Origin: Neostapfia colusana
Taxonomy: Eukaryota; Streptophyta; Magnoliopsida; Poales; Poaceae
Assembly: GCA_030760725.1 (NCBI GenBank)
Contig: JASWHV010000007.1
Location: forward strand, 27,047,324 to 27,111,323
Length of the DNA stretch: 64,000 bases
Direction: 5' to 3'
The position numbers were made by a program, and so were the translations under genes. This document shows, piece after piece, positions 19,518 through 31,920 of the stretch. The number at the start of each line of letters is the position of its first letter. Positions within the stretch are counted from its first letter, which is position 1. The notes beneath the pieces are model-generated. The model worked only from the letters and a program-made list of their open reading frames with translations. It had not been told where the DNA came from and did not search any database.

Positions 19518-22500
19518 CTACTCAACATAAGCCTCTAACAACTCCGGATGATTGCATTGAAAATACTCCTCACTCTCCCATGTAGCTTCCTCGGACGTGT
19601 GATTTTCCAATGGCACTTTGAAAAATCGCAACGTCCGATTTCTTGTTTCGCGAGTCTTCTCATCAATTATCCGGGTTGGTCGCTCGACATACGTAAGGTC
19701 CGGCTTCAAATCTGTTATGCCTTCCGTGAGAATCTCCGTTGGCACTTTCAAACACTTCCACAACTGAGATATGTGGAAGACGTTATGAACTCCAGCTAAG
19801 GCTACCGGTAGTTCCAAACGGTATGCCACGGGTCCACACCTTTCAATGATAGCGAAGGGACCGATAAAACGTGGAGCTAATGTCCCTCTCACCCCGAGTT
19901 GGTGAATGCCCTTCATAGGAGATACGCGGAGGTACACGTGGTCTCCAACTTGAAAGTTCAGAGGACGACATCTCTTATCCGCATAGCTCTTTTCTCTGGA
20001 TTGAGCGGCTTTCAGATTTGCTTGAATAAGCCTTACCCGCTCTTCTGCTTCATTTACGAGATCAATCCCGTAAATTACCCTCTCGCCAGATTCACACCAG
20101 TTCAAGGGTGTGCGGCACTTCCGGCCGTAGAGAGCTTCATAAGGTGCCATTTTTATGCTCGTTTGATAACCATTGTTATACGAGAACTCTGCCAACGGTA
20201 AGTGATCATCCCAGCTCTTACCGTGGTGGATGGCACACGACCTTACCATATCCTCAAGGATTTGGTTCACCCTCTCCGTTTGTCCATCGGCTTGAGGGTG
20301 GTACGCGGAGCTTCGAATCAATTTAGTTCCCAAGGACGCGTGTAGCTGTTCCCAGAAGCGGGATACGAACAGCGATCCTCTGTCGGAGACAATGGTACGG
20401 GGAACTCCATGCAAGCATAAGATTCGTGCTATGTACAACTCCGCATATTGCTTGGCACTGTAGTTGGTATGCACCGGAATGAAACGTGCTGATTTGGTTA
20501 ATCGGTCCACGATCACCCAAATCGAATCATGGTGGTGGGAGGTCATCGGCAACCCAACGATGAAATCCATACTCAAGTCTTCCCACTTCCATGCCGGTAT
20601 TTGGAGCAGTTGCAACAGGCCCGACTTCTTCACGTGGTCGACCTTAACCCTTCGACACGTATCACATTCTGAAACGTATTTTGCAACTTCACGTTTCATA
20701 CGTGTCCACCAAAACTTCTTCCGGAGGTTTTGGTACATTTTATTGCTGCCAGGATGAATAGAAAATTTGGATAGATGAGCCTCATCCAAAATTTTCTTCC
20801 GCAGCCTCATATCACAGGGTACGACTATCCGTTCCTTGAACCATAGAGTGTCCCCATCATCTAACCGGAAACATTTCATCTCCCCGTTCTTCAACCTCCT
20901 TCTGATATGAGCCATGCCCTTGTCTTTCCTTTGAGCTTCCATAACCTCCTCTCTTATTGTGGGTATGAGAGCTGGATTATGTAAAGCTCCATATGGAACC
21001 AAGTAGAGACTTGGTTCTTCCCCTTCTATCGGCGTAATGGTCAGGTTATGAATATGAGACTTCCAGCTGAGTGCATCGGCAACCACATTTGGCTTGCCCG
21101 GATGATAATGAATTTCAATCTCATAGTCCTTGATCAGCTCTAACCATCGCCGTTGCCGCATATTCAACTCCTTTTGAGTGAATATGTACTTCAAGCTTTT
21201 GTGGTCGGTGTAGAGATGAACCAGATTTCCCAATAGGTAATGTCTCCACATCTTCAAGGCTAGTACCACGGCAGCAAGCTCGAGATCATGAGTTGGATAA
21301 TGTTGCTCATGATTCCGTAATTGCCGTGATCCATAGGCGACCACACATCCTCCTTGCATGAGTACACAACCCAGCCTGATGCCAGACGCATCACAATAAA
21401 CATCAAATGGCTTGGTTGTATCCGGTTGAGCTAAAACTGGGGCTGTTGTGAGGTGTTTCACCAACGCTTGAAAAGATCCCTCACATGGCTTGCTCCAATC
21501 ATATTTGATGCCCTTTTTCAGTAGCTCTGTCATAGGTTTGGATATTTTTGAGAAGCCCGGGATGAACCTCCGATAATATCCTGCCAAACCAAGAAGCTAC
21601 AAACTTCATGGACTGATGTTGGAGACTTCCACTTCAGCACTTGTTCAATCTTGCTTGGATCAACAGCAATGCCTTCTGCTGAAATAATGTGCCCAAGAAA
21701 TGGCACTTGGTTGATCCAGAATTCACATTTACTAAACTTTTCATAGAGCTTGTGATCTCTCAGTCGTCGGAGCACAATATGCAAATGTTTAGTGTGTTCC
21801 TCTTCAGATTTGGAATAGACCAAGATGTCATCGATGAATACCACGATGAACTGATCCAGCTCCGGCATGAATACCGAGTTCATAAGGTACATAAAGTGAG
21901 CCGGAGCATTGGTCAACCCAAATGACATGACAAGATACTCATAGAGTCCATATCTTGTCGAGAATGCTTTTTTCGGGACATCTTCCGCGCGAATCTTGAT
22001 TTGATGATATCCCGACCTTAAGTCCATCTTGGAGAAGACTTTAGCACCCACTAGCTGATCGAAGAGGATATCAATTCTTGGTAGTGGATACTTGTTCTTT
22101 ATTGTCACAGCATTTAAAGGACGATAATTGACGCATAGCCTCAGCATCTCGTCCTTCTTCTTCACAAATAAAGTTGAGCAACCCCACGGTGATGAACTTG
22201 GGCGAATAAACCCCTTATCCATCAGATCCTTGAGTTGCTCCTTCAGTTCTGCTAGTTCATTCGGAGCCATTTTGTATGGTCTCCGAGAGATTGGCGTGGT
22301 CCTCGGTATCAACTCTATTTTGAACTCCACCTCGCGCTCAGGTGGTAGGCCTGGAAGATCTTCGGGAAACCCGTCCGGATATTCACGGACTACCGGAATG
22401 TCTTCTAACTTGCAAGCCTCGGCATTACATACTTCCGGGTCTTTGGAACCCGCTTCGCCGAGGTACAATCTTTGACGCCCGTGAAGTGGAGAGTCCAAGT

Positions 22501-23251
22501 GAACACTCCTGTTCTCGATGTCCAGAACAGCCTTATGGAAGGTCAACCATGATATTCCCGATATGGTGTTAATTCCTTGGTCTTCAAGAATAATGAGGGT
22601 GGTGAGATAAAATTTTCCACCCAAACAAAGTGGTGCTCGAGAAACGACTTCATTAGTTGAGATGTCACCACCTGGCGATTGAATAAGGTAAGAACCTTTT
22701 ATGACAGTTGTGGAGATCTGATCCCAGATCACCGTCGCCCTGCTAATGAAGTTATGTGTTGCACCAGAGTCAAATAAAATGACAACCGGCTTGTCATTTA
22801 AGGTGAACCTGCCGGCAAGAACAGGTCCTCCCTTTGGCAGATCATCGACTGACACATAATTAACTGTCCCCACCTTGGACATAGCTTTTCTTTGCTGCCC
22901 AAGATCACACTGTGGAACTGGACCCGCAGACACAATGTTGCTGCTCGGTTCAGTGGCTTCATTGATGTTGAGCTCATTGTCAATGTGAAGTGGGACAGCA
23001 TTTGGTTCAGCTGAGAAATCACCTTGTTCATCTTCAACCTCTTGAGGGAAAAAGTATTCTGGTGCACCTTGTTGATACTGAGGTGCATAAGAAATAAGTT
23101 GCTGCTGCGGTGGAGGTGAATGAGACCTCTGTGGAGTAGAAGAGTCGTCCCACTCCCAGAATGATTGCACCTCTTGTGGAATCTCTCGACCGGAAGGTGA
23201 ACGGATCACCAACCGATACTTCTGAGGTAGATGATTGCATTCATCCTGTGA
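19518..23251 (-). pseudogene. pol: R4 nucleocapsid-less gag tail and pol, one frameshift
   Basis: The frame continues from gag past the stop at 23252-23254. After a Gln/Pro-rich and acidic segment comes the protease with DSGAT at 22766-22771, RT with FIDD at about 21827-21832, a one-base loss in a G run near 21585-21590 (SFLGLAGYY is shifted), RNase H (YCDASG), the integrase zinc finger H-H-C-C (about 20785-20640), a DDE core ([27 protein letters not shown]) and a chromodomain-like tail with EEATWESEE before the stop at 19518. Unlike R7 there is no Cys-Cys-His-Cys knuckle between gag and protease. Catalytic motifs all look intact, so decay is light: one stop plus one frameshift. Confidence 0.95.
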
Positions 23252-23983
23252 TTAGTCCCTCTCCCTCTTTTCTTTGAGGTAGAGATTGGAATAATATTCC
23301 TGAGTGATGGCACAGCTCACGAACTCATCAAAATTCTCTTGGCTAACTTGAGCCAATTCACATCGCAGCCTAGCGGTCAGCCCTTGGTAAAAGTGATAAC
23401 CCTTCATGGCTGGTGACTTCACATAGTCAGGGACATATTGAGCTAAGCGATTGAATTCCTTCGCATACTTAATAACACTCATGCCACCTTGCTTTAGGTT
23501 CCAGAATTCATCATGGCTTGTTTGCATTATGCCCGCAGGGATGAAATGAGCACGAAATGCAGCCTGGAACTCCGCCCATGTGACACGATGCCCTGCTGGT
23601 TGGACAGCAAGGTACTCTGCCCACCATGCTCCAGCAAAGCCGTGAATCTGCTGAGCGGCATATAGAGTCTTCGAGAATTCATCACATTGGATCAACCCGA
23701 ACTTGGACTCAATGACACGTGACCAGTGGTTTGCTTCACAATGGTCAGCCGCCTCAGAGAATACCGGCGGTTGTGTCGCCAAGAAATCCAGATACATGCT
23801 CGGGGTTGGCCTGTGATGCTGAGCTTCTCTATTTATTCCTTGCTGAACTAGAGTTTGGAGAGTTTCATTCATCCTTGCCATGATTTCCGCCAATACGGTT
23901 GGCGATGGCTCTTGTGATGAAGTCGAGTCATTCCCACCTCGACTTGAACCTCCAATCTCCATTTGAGGATGTGTGCGTACCAT
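23252..23983 (-). pseudogene. gag: R4 gag, ends at an in-frame TAA
   Basis: The ATG at 23983-23981 lies one base after GTGCAG and begins MVRTHPQ, parallel to MVRTRTT in R7. The gag core follows with ANHWSRVIESKFGLIQC, AGAWWAEYL and HFYQGL motifs. TAA at 23254-23252 falls inside the linker, in the same frame as the rest of gag-pol, where R7 has no stop. It is most simply a nonsense mutation. Confidence 0.92.
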
Positions 23984-24010
23984 ACTGCACGAAACAAAAT
24001 TTTGAGTCAA

Positions 24011-25490
24011 TCAAAATTCTATCTCAGTAGTAAGTAAAGATAAGTAAAACATGAACATGTCATGAACTTTATGAAAGCATGACCACATTCATGTTTAAAC
24101 AAATCTTAAGTACGCTAAACTAATCAGCGGGACTAGTTTACACAAACTCCAAATTTTTACTCAAGTTATCAATAGATTCTTGACTCGAGTTCCATGCCAA
24201 AGCTGTAGAAAACTTCAGTATCTTTCCAACGGTGTATCATGGGCTCCTTAAGGATTTTTCTACAGGAAGTTATGGCTTAAAAACAGAAAGGTCCAGAGAG
24301 GTTTTTGCTACTGTCCTGGTTCTGAATAGTTTGCCTTCAACTGGACTTTTCACCAACTTAACGTGTGATTTTGCTCTGGAGGTCTACAAAGAAGTTGTAG
24401 AGCCCTTAAAAATATTTCCAGAACTGTATCATACACCTTAATTGGTTAAATCTACTCAGATTTATGCTCTGTTAAAGTCCAGCAAGAATTTCTGCCAGAA
24501 CAGAGCACTCTGTTTTTGAAAACTTTGACACCTAGTTATACTCTCATTTGAATCTTAACTCAAAATAAGAGTTCAGTAACTAATACTTGTTTCAAACTTC
24601 CATTTTTAGTTGAAAGTTAGTTCATGAATCATTTCTTTAAGGGAAGAGGATTATTAAGTGTAGTACAGTGTCGATGCATCGTAAGAACATGTCGGTACTA
24701 CGTTGCCTCACCAAAAGAAAATCCTAAACCTGATTATACCGGCATATCCGTTTTATCAGTGGCACTAAGACGGTCTCTCGCACACGTGTACTACACGGGA
24801 TACGTACGTGGTTAGTACCTGCAGAAAAACACTCAATAGTGGTGCACTCAAAGGTTGTTTCATTTTAGGCAGTACCATAATTGAAAGTAAATACAAACGC
24901 CCGTATCATTGTCATACGGCCGTCCTTGAGTTAAGCCACGTCTCAAGGTACATGATCGTGTTTTTACACCACACGACGGGGAACCCGAGTAGATCATGAA
25001 CGGTTCATCACGGTTGGGAATGTTATCAACCCAACGGATACCACCTACTGCCCGGCAGGGCACGATGGCAAGCGCTGCGTATGTCCTCTTGGGCTACTCC
25101 CAGACGAACACACTCTCGCGTTACTAACCACGCGATGGGGTCTCCACTTTCTTGCCTAATGCATGCTAGGGATCAGCGTTTTATATGAACTCAGGAACTC
25201 AGCGTTTTATATTGACGTCTCACACCAAGCTGTGAGATCTATCCATGAACCACTTTCCTCATCAGGGGAGTTAACCGAAATTGAACCGCTTTCGGTGGCG
25301 TTCCTTACCATTCTTACCAGAACGTAGGTGCGTCGTTACATAATGAAAATTCAGAATTAAAACACAAATGTTAGTCTTGCCACTTTAAGTAACTATACTA
25401 CTATAGTCCTTATGTGGGCCTAATACCGTTTCCTCACCATATCCTAAGTTTTTGTCGTAATACGATCCTTACTCCGTGCGCTATTACCAA
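24011..25490 (-). other. R4 leader, no gene, partly conserved with R7
   Basis: This is the 1.5-kb untranslated leader between primer-binding site and gag. A segment at about 24860-25100 is roughly 85-88% identical to R7 at 46140-46340 read in the other orientation. Both look open, but the differences are mostly amino-acid changing and there is no ATG start, so I read it as conserved RNA rather than protein. Confidence 0.7.
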
Positions 25491-25506
25491 TGCGGCTCTG
25501 ATACCA
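25491..25506 (-). other. R4 primer-binding site (tRNA-Met)
   Basis: On the element strand TGGTATCAGAGCCGCA starts three bases inside the 5' LTR boundary (25510). Confidence 0.92.
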
Positions 25507-25509
25507 CGC

Positions 25510-28500
25510 TGACGAGACCCGCCGTCCCGGTCGCGTTCATGGGGACGGGGCACCTTGCCCGGGAATCGCATTGGGTGGTGCCGTGTTATGCGGCACCCAA
25601 CAGCACACAAGTAATGAACAATGTATTACATAAATCAAAGCGGTAGCTTATAATTGTTCTTTGTAAAAAATTTACATAAAATAGCTACAGCGAAAGTCTA
25701 TAAACAGTTCACGTTGAATATCTAAGAAGCACTCGAGAGGAGGTCCAGCCCGCGGACTCCTCTCGCTAGCAACACAAAGACATGGCAGCGGCTAGGTTCT
25801 CCACGTGTGACATGACTCGGGAGTTCCCGAGTCTCACCGGACAACCTTCTTTATAGCGTCGAGGTTTACCTGCAAAACCACTTATATAGCAAGAGTGAGC
25901 ACAAAGGCTCAGCAAGACTTAACCGTCTCTCCTAAAGCATGAAACTCTACATGAACGTAACCTAAGACTTAAGCCTGTCATTTGAGAAAAGACTCGCCTA
26001 CGAGTTCATCCTTAACTTTCAGATTTTTAGCCTTAATAGTAGTGGCCTTGCGCCTAGCAACATTGAAACTCCACAATCAAACAAGAAACGCTTCATTCCA
26101 ATGTTACTTGTCCCAAGGTGGAAAAATAACTTTAGTTTGCTCTATCTCTACTTCAAACAGGGTTTTCATGCAACTCAACATAATCATAACAGCAATTATA
26201 CTTTTGCAAACTGTTTCCACACAAGTTGATTACTACGTCACAACATGGGAGCAAGCGGTACTCAATAACCGCGAGGGACGGTGATTTGAATCAAACACTA
26301 CCCGGATAAATCGACATATACTCCCGCCTTTGAAGACCCAACTCTGGCATCCTTCATTACGTCGTATGTGGCAACCTTTCTCAGGACAATAGACTGTAGA
26401 ACCGGTCGCGCCGTCTTGGGGTCATAGGTCTAACAAGACGATGTGGTATGCCTCTACAATCCAGTGAACCTGGTACATCGGTTTCCTGGTTCCCATATAT
26501 CAGTAAGCATCCGGTACACAACTCAATACTTGCTCCTGGACGCGGCACACGCATCGGTCCTTAACCGACACAGGCAGAGCTACGTGACCAGGACCTCGTG
26601 TTGTCGCTGCCTAACCCCTCTGCCCGGTCTCATCTTTCGAAATGTAAACTTTAGTTTGCTTCCTTTCCCAACCATACTTATGATATTCCGAACTATAGGT
26701 CGCGAGTAGATTCCAACTACTCGTCTTCTACCGGATGCCCTAGTCTATTTAGCATGGCCTTATTCTACAGCGATGACATAATTCTACCCTTGACCTCAGG
26801 GTTCATGTTTGGTTATGCAAGTGGAGTATAAAACATCCTTGACCTAATGTACATACAAACTTTGACCAATAGTAGTGAACAAAAGGAAAACTTTAAAAAC
26901 AACTTAAATGCAAACCGGGGCTTGCCTTGGTTTTGCAGGTTACTAAAGTCAGATAATGTGATGTTAGTTGCTGATGACTTGAAGCTCAATTCCTGCCTTC
27001 TTGCTCCTTGATCCAAGCTCAACTTCTCCTTCTTCACTTTCCACGTTTAATCACTACACGTTATGAATATGTATACATGTTTAATTATAAAATCTTTGCT
27101 AAAAAGTGCTAAAGACAAGTTTAAAACTGGAACTCTGTTTAAGAATTTAAAATGACACTGGGGCTGGTGGTTTCGGTGTGTGTTTAAGTACTATCATCAA
27201 GTGAGAAGTGAGGTTCATCACTTGGGGGGTGATCACCTAATAGGTTGAACAGAACACTACTGATCCAGGGCTCCAATAGAGCTGGAAATTTTCTGGTGAG
27301 TTCCTTGTCACAAGAAAGTCCTCTGGATCAAAATTCCGAATATTTCACTAAGTAGATCACCCAGAACAATTCCCTAAGCATTTAGGCAAAAAGGAATTAA
27401 TTCTGAATAACTTTGCACTTTCATGCCAATTCAAGTGAACTACAATTTCCTACATAGCTTAGGGAGTATGCATGAATTTTCCTAGGAGTTTTGGAGCTAA
27501 GGAATGCCCAGAACTGAATTTCCAAGTTTTGGAAATTCTCTGAAAATGTTTCTGTATTCATTTGAATACAGAAACTTGAAACCAGAATTACCCTAACTAA
27601 ATCAACTCCAAATGAACTGAAACTTTTACAGGAGTCTCCTAACATCCTAAAGAATATTCTGGCGAAATTTGGGGATTTTGTATGAGCCAAACTACCTCTA
27701 AAATTCTTTTGCTGAAAAGCTTTAAAGAATTTTCCAGAATTTTCTATTGATTTTCATACAAATTGGGTTGCATATTTGGATAGAGTTTTTCATCCTGAAT
27801 CCAACCCAATTTGAATCACTAAATTTGGAGCTTCCTAGCAAAAGTTATGCAGTTCTAAAGTTTGAACTGAATTTGGAATTCAAATTAAACCGAGAATTGT
27901 TCAAACTCTGACTGCAGGCCCATCGCACACGTGTCGACCGCTGGGACCCGAGCCACACGGGCCGCAGAGTTATTCCCGCATTGTCACAGACAGATCCGAG
28001 GCCACATAAGATCTAACCCTTCGTAACAGAGACTGACACGTGGGCCAGCCCCCGTCTTCGTCTTCCTCCCGCCTCCCGCGCGACCCCGCCGCTGAGCTCG
28101 CCGGAGCTCTCGCCGGGAGTGGGTTCCGGTGCTCGGAACTTGCTGCTGCTCGCCGCCCCCACTTATTTTCATGCGAGGAACACGTTGCCGGGCGTATCTC
28201 ATATTGACCACAGCCGGAAACCTAGGTGCGACGGCGACAGCGTCTGTGGCAACTCCGGCGATGTCGCTAGGGCGTTATACCATACCAAACATGTCGCCGT
28301 TTGCTTGTACAGCACCAATGCACCTAGGAGAACACGGATCTAACCTCTGATCTCGCTGAAACTCATCGGGAGTATGACCTCACCGTCGGGCTAGGTCAAA
28401 ATCCAGCGAAAATTAAAAAACGCGATGAACAGCGGTTTTGCTTAATGGCTCTCGGTGGTTCTTGATCCTATGAACACGCACGGAGGTATAGAAGGTGTAT

Positions 28501-29678
28501 GCTACATCGTGTGGGGAGTGGTTCGACGTGTGAGACGAATTTGCCGAGTTCCTCCCCTCGGTCATTATCGTATGTCGTTGGCAAAACTGAAATTCCGGCG
28601 AGCACGGTCCATGACACGCAGCCAGGGTTGCGGTGAAGCGAGTAGGGTTGTTGGCGAACCTTTTTGCTTCTGCAACTCGGGAGGCGAGGCTCTGTGGTGG
28701 CCGGGCGATGGATTCTTGCAACGGCGGCTTCGCCCAATGCCGTGGAGAGAAAATGATCTCGACGCCGGGGTTCCCGTGGGTTTAGCACCGGTTCCTTGCG
28801 TCGGTCACGTTCAGGGAGGGCTGGCGACGCTGTGGAGACGTTCAGCGCGGTGTGTAGCGGCGTGGAGCAGCCGGCCGGCAGTGAACCGCTCGGGTGCACG
28901 CCGCCGGAGGAAGAAATCGCTCGGGGAGGCAGTATTCGAGTGAGAGAGGGCGCTGTCGCTGCGAGGAGCGTATGACCGATGCTGTGGTCGGCAGGGACGA
29001 TTGAATCAATCTCAACCGAGGCGGTTCCTTCGTGGAGACAGCCAGGAAGCCACGGGCGCGCGCGTGCTGTCGCTGCTGTGCTGCGGTCGTGCGCTCGGCA
29101 GAGGAGAAACAGAGACCGTGCTCCCTCTCACAGACAATTGGGCCCCACTGAACAGAAGACTTAAGGAGCAAGTCTATATGGCTCAATGGCAAGTGGGTCC
29201 ACCCCTGCTCCTCCCTAAAATATCTTCTAAACTTTGGCACAAAGCAAATTTAAATCCTGAAGAGCTTAGATTCAAAAGCTGTTTGAAATTTTGGACATTG
29301 TGTCCTTCAATTCAAATCTAAATTTAAATTTCAAGGAAATTCATAGGCCCCTTTGATACTCATATCAAAACACCTCCAAATTTTCTCAAAACTTGGCTCC
29401 CTCATAATTTGGACCTGAGGAATTCAAATATGTCCTCTGATCTTTGAGTTGGTCATTGCAATTACAACTTCTTAAACAACAGTTTGAATTTCCTCTTTTG
29501 AAAATGCCCTTCTTCTTTTTGAAGTGACCTTCTTAATTCAAACTGAATTCAAAGTTTTATTGCACATGCCAACACTTTCATGAGTAAACAAAAGTTTTTG
29601 TAAGTCCCATTTCTTGTATATAAACTCAACTTTATTCATAGCTCAAGTTTTCTATTTACAAGTTTTGTGACTTTTACA
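25510..29678 (-). repeat. R4 5' LTR (4169 bp)
   Basis: This copy is the same length as the 3' LTR. On the element strand it starts at 29678 and ends at 25510 with GGGTCTCGTCA. Differences are densest near the inner end (about 14 in the first 200 plus-strand bases). The GC-rich island is at about 27920-29170. Confidence 0.95.
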
Positions 29679-29683
29679 AAGAT
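29679..29683. repeat. R4 target-site duplication, right copy
   Basis: AAGAT matches 15279-15283 exactly. The sequence then continues with GCCATACCA of R3 gag. Confidence 0.95.
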
Positions 29684-30311
29684 GCCATACCAAGGACAGC
29701 CACAACGGAGCAATGTACGTCCCCGTTTCATGCCACCAGCTGCACCACATTATGGCTCGTCCTCTTCTACTTTCCGCCCTGCAAATCCACCTCGCCCTAA
29801 TCAGCCACCGCAGCAACGTCCTGTTATGCAAGCACCTCGTATGCCTTTGCCTCCTGCGCCCATCCCAACATGGGCGCCTATGCTCAAAATCAGCCTCGCC
29901 CCAACGTTCCTGCTGTTATGGGCAATAAAGCATGCTTTTCATGCGGAGAGGTCGGACACTTTGCAATTCAATGCCCGAAGAAAGGCCTTGGATAGCCGAG
30001 CAACACACCCAAGCAGAACCCATAGCCGAATGGAGGAGCTAATCAAGGTAACCGTGGACAGCAGAACTATGCTCGTAGCAATGTGAATCATGTCTCCGCG
30101 GAGGAAGCACAAGAAGCTGAGGACGTCGTGATTGGTATGTTTCTTGCCAACTCCAACCTATCCACTGTTTTATTTTATTCCGGAGCATCGCATTCATTCA
30201 TATCATCCAAGTATGTTGCCAAGTATAACCTGCCCATATCACACATGAAACAAACTATGTTGGTTAATTCTCCCGGTGAAGAGATGAGGACTAATATAGT
30301 ATGTCCGAAAG
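29684..30311 (+). pseudogene. gag-pol: R3 gag tail and protease start, broken, cut by R5
   Basis: This continues the gag of R3: a Pro/Gln-rich linker, then a frameshift near 29865, a zinc knuckle C-F-S-C-G-E-V-G-H-F-A-I-Q-C (about 29932-29975, readable in the shifted frame), TAG stops near 29990 and 30025, and the protease segment from NHVSAEE (about 30083). The active site reads YSGAS where all other copies read DSGAS or DSGAT, so the catalytic Asp is lost (about 30178). R5 begins at 30312 after the Lys of VCPKV; GAAAG (30307-30311) is its expected target duplication. Confidence 0.9.
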
Positions 30312-30464
30312 TGTGACACCCTCATTTTCGATTTCTGCATGCATTCATATTTTATATAGAGAAAACATTTTGAAATAAGTTGAAACGGGGAAAGAATAAA
30401 AAAGATAGCTAAAAAGAGCAAATTCCAGTTCACCGAGAGCGCTGAAGACAACTCCCGCGGCCTG

Positions 30465-31185
30465 GTGGCCACGTGGCGCCTTCGGAGCTCATCCCCACAA
30501 AGGGGGAGAGGTCTGCCGCTAAACTGGCTACGTGGCAGGCTCGGGGCTCATCCCCGCGAAGGGGGAGAGATCCGACCCCGTGGGACACGTGTTGCCCCTG
30601 GAGCTAGCCTCTGCGGAGGAGTGAGGCCAGCCCCGCAGGACACGTGTTGCCTTCGGAGCTAGTCACTGCGGAGAGAAAGGTCCCGCCGAGCGGGACACAT
30701 GTCGCTCTCGGAGCTCACTTCCGAGAGGTCTGGCCCCGCCAGACACGTGTCGCTCTCGGAGCTCACCTCCGGGAGGTCCGAAACTGTTGGACACGTGTCG
30801 ACCTCGGAGCTCACCTCCGAGAAGAAAGGAAGATTCAGCGCTGCTCAAAACGTGGCACTCACATAGCTCACCTTCGAAGTGAGGGAGGTCCAGAATCGAC
30901 ACGTGGCACTATCGGAGCTCACCTCTGAAGAGAGGGGAGATCCAGAATTGACACATGGCACATTCAGAGCCACCTCCAAAGAGAGGGGAGGTCCGGCACT
31001 GACACGTGGTGTACGCGGAGCTCATCTCTGGAAGGAGGGGAGGTCCCGCCCGCCAGGACACGTGGTGCACACGGAGCTCACCTCTGAGGAGGAGGGAGGT
31101 CTCGCCCGCCTGACACGCGGCACAACCGGAGCTCGTCTCTGCGGAAAAGGGAGACCAGGCCCCCGCTGGACACGTGGAGCTTCCG
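30465..31185 (+). promoter_or_regulatory. G-box/ABRE-like array in R5 U3, about 14 units
   Basis: ACGT-type cores recur at about 30468, 30529, 30584, 30639, 30694, 30742, 30790, 30848, 30898, 30951, 31001, 31058, 31113 and 31168, spaced 48-61 bases. Most are GACACGTGTC or GACACGTGGC, and each is followed by a GGAGCTCACCTCCG-like palindrome. This is the largest array of the window. Confidence 0.7.
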
Positions 31186-31387
31186 GAGCACATCGCCACA
31201 AAGGTAACGAGATTTGAAGTGGTTTTTCTTCTGTACGCGTGGTAATCCCCGGTACTGAGGAAACCGACACGAATTCCACGTTGCTACCGCACCAAATCAA
31301 TTAAAGATAAGTTGTTAAGATTCAAAAACAATTTGAATAAGATTCTTATTCAAAATCCAATCAGATTAGGAGTCTTCTCTTCCCGAT

Positions 31388-31396
31388 TATAAATAG
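31388..31396 (+). promoter_or_regulatory. TATA box of R5 LTR
   Basis: TATAAATAG lies about 200 bases after the last G-box unit. The following 200 bases to the donor at 31595 contain no ATG. Confidence 0.75.
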
Positions 31397-31920
31397 AACC
31401 CGAAACAACCCCTTGGTCGTAACATCTTTTCTAAGCCGACAACTTAGAAGCCCTAGCCCCAAACTCGCCGAGCTAAACTCCTTCGCCGGAGTTTGACCAC
31501 CGGAGAGACCGCCGACGAGCCTAGACACGATTGCCATCGCCGGAGGAGAGTCGACGATCTGTTTTTGCTAAAGGAAGGACCCGAAGGAAGTAAGGTAGGT
31601 CTCCATTACCACCTTACGACGTCATCGCGTTTTCTTTGCATCTGTTCTTCGATCCCTTCGAACAGAAGCTTTCTCATGGACAGATCACGTGTTGATCGGT
31701 CTGATCTAGATCTTGAGTCAAGATCATTACCACGTCCACATTTGATTTTTACACCTCTGTTCATCATAAAACCCCATGCAATCCTATTAAAACATGCAAA
31801 ATCACATACAAACTAAACTGCATAATAGGATTAGCATGCATATACATCATTGCATCTTGAGTACAGTTTGTGCACGATAATTGATTGATGTGAAACTTGT
31901 ATATGCATGATCGTGAGTAG

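Larger units (their letters stand above)
15284..29678 (-). mobile_element. R4: complete family-3 Ty3/gypsy chromovirus, minus orientation
   Basis: R4 is 14,395 bp with two LTRs of exactly 4169 bp, a target duplication AAGAT, a tRNA-Met primer-binding site on the right and a polypurine tract on the left. Coding runs leftward: gag, protease, RT, RNase H, integrase, chromodomain-like tail. One stop and one frameshift break the polyprotein. The LTRs differ by a few percent by eye, so it is older than R7. Confidence 0.96.
10497..30311 (+). mobile_element. R3: family-2 Ty3/gypsy with orf0, split by R4, continues beyond R5
   Basis: R3 consists of a 5' LTR (10497-12935), primer-binding site, leader, orf0 (13204-14190), gag (14481-15283, then 29684 on) and the start of the protease, up to 30311. 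R4 (15284-29678) is inserted in gag and R5 begins at 30312 inside the protease. The remaining pol and 3' LTR must lie beyond the window. R3 itself is inserted in the R2 integrase. The five bases before it are TCGGA (10492-10496), the predicted target duplication; its partner is out of view. Confidence 0.92.

Noticed and set aside
31677..31816. 47-codon ORF starting ATG in R5 LTR as the first coding exon of the mini-gene
   Set aside because: The ATG is GTG in R1 and absent in R3, and R6 has a frame-shifting deletion, so it is not a conserved start.
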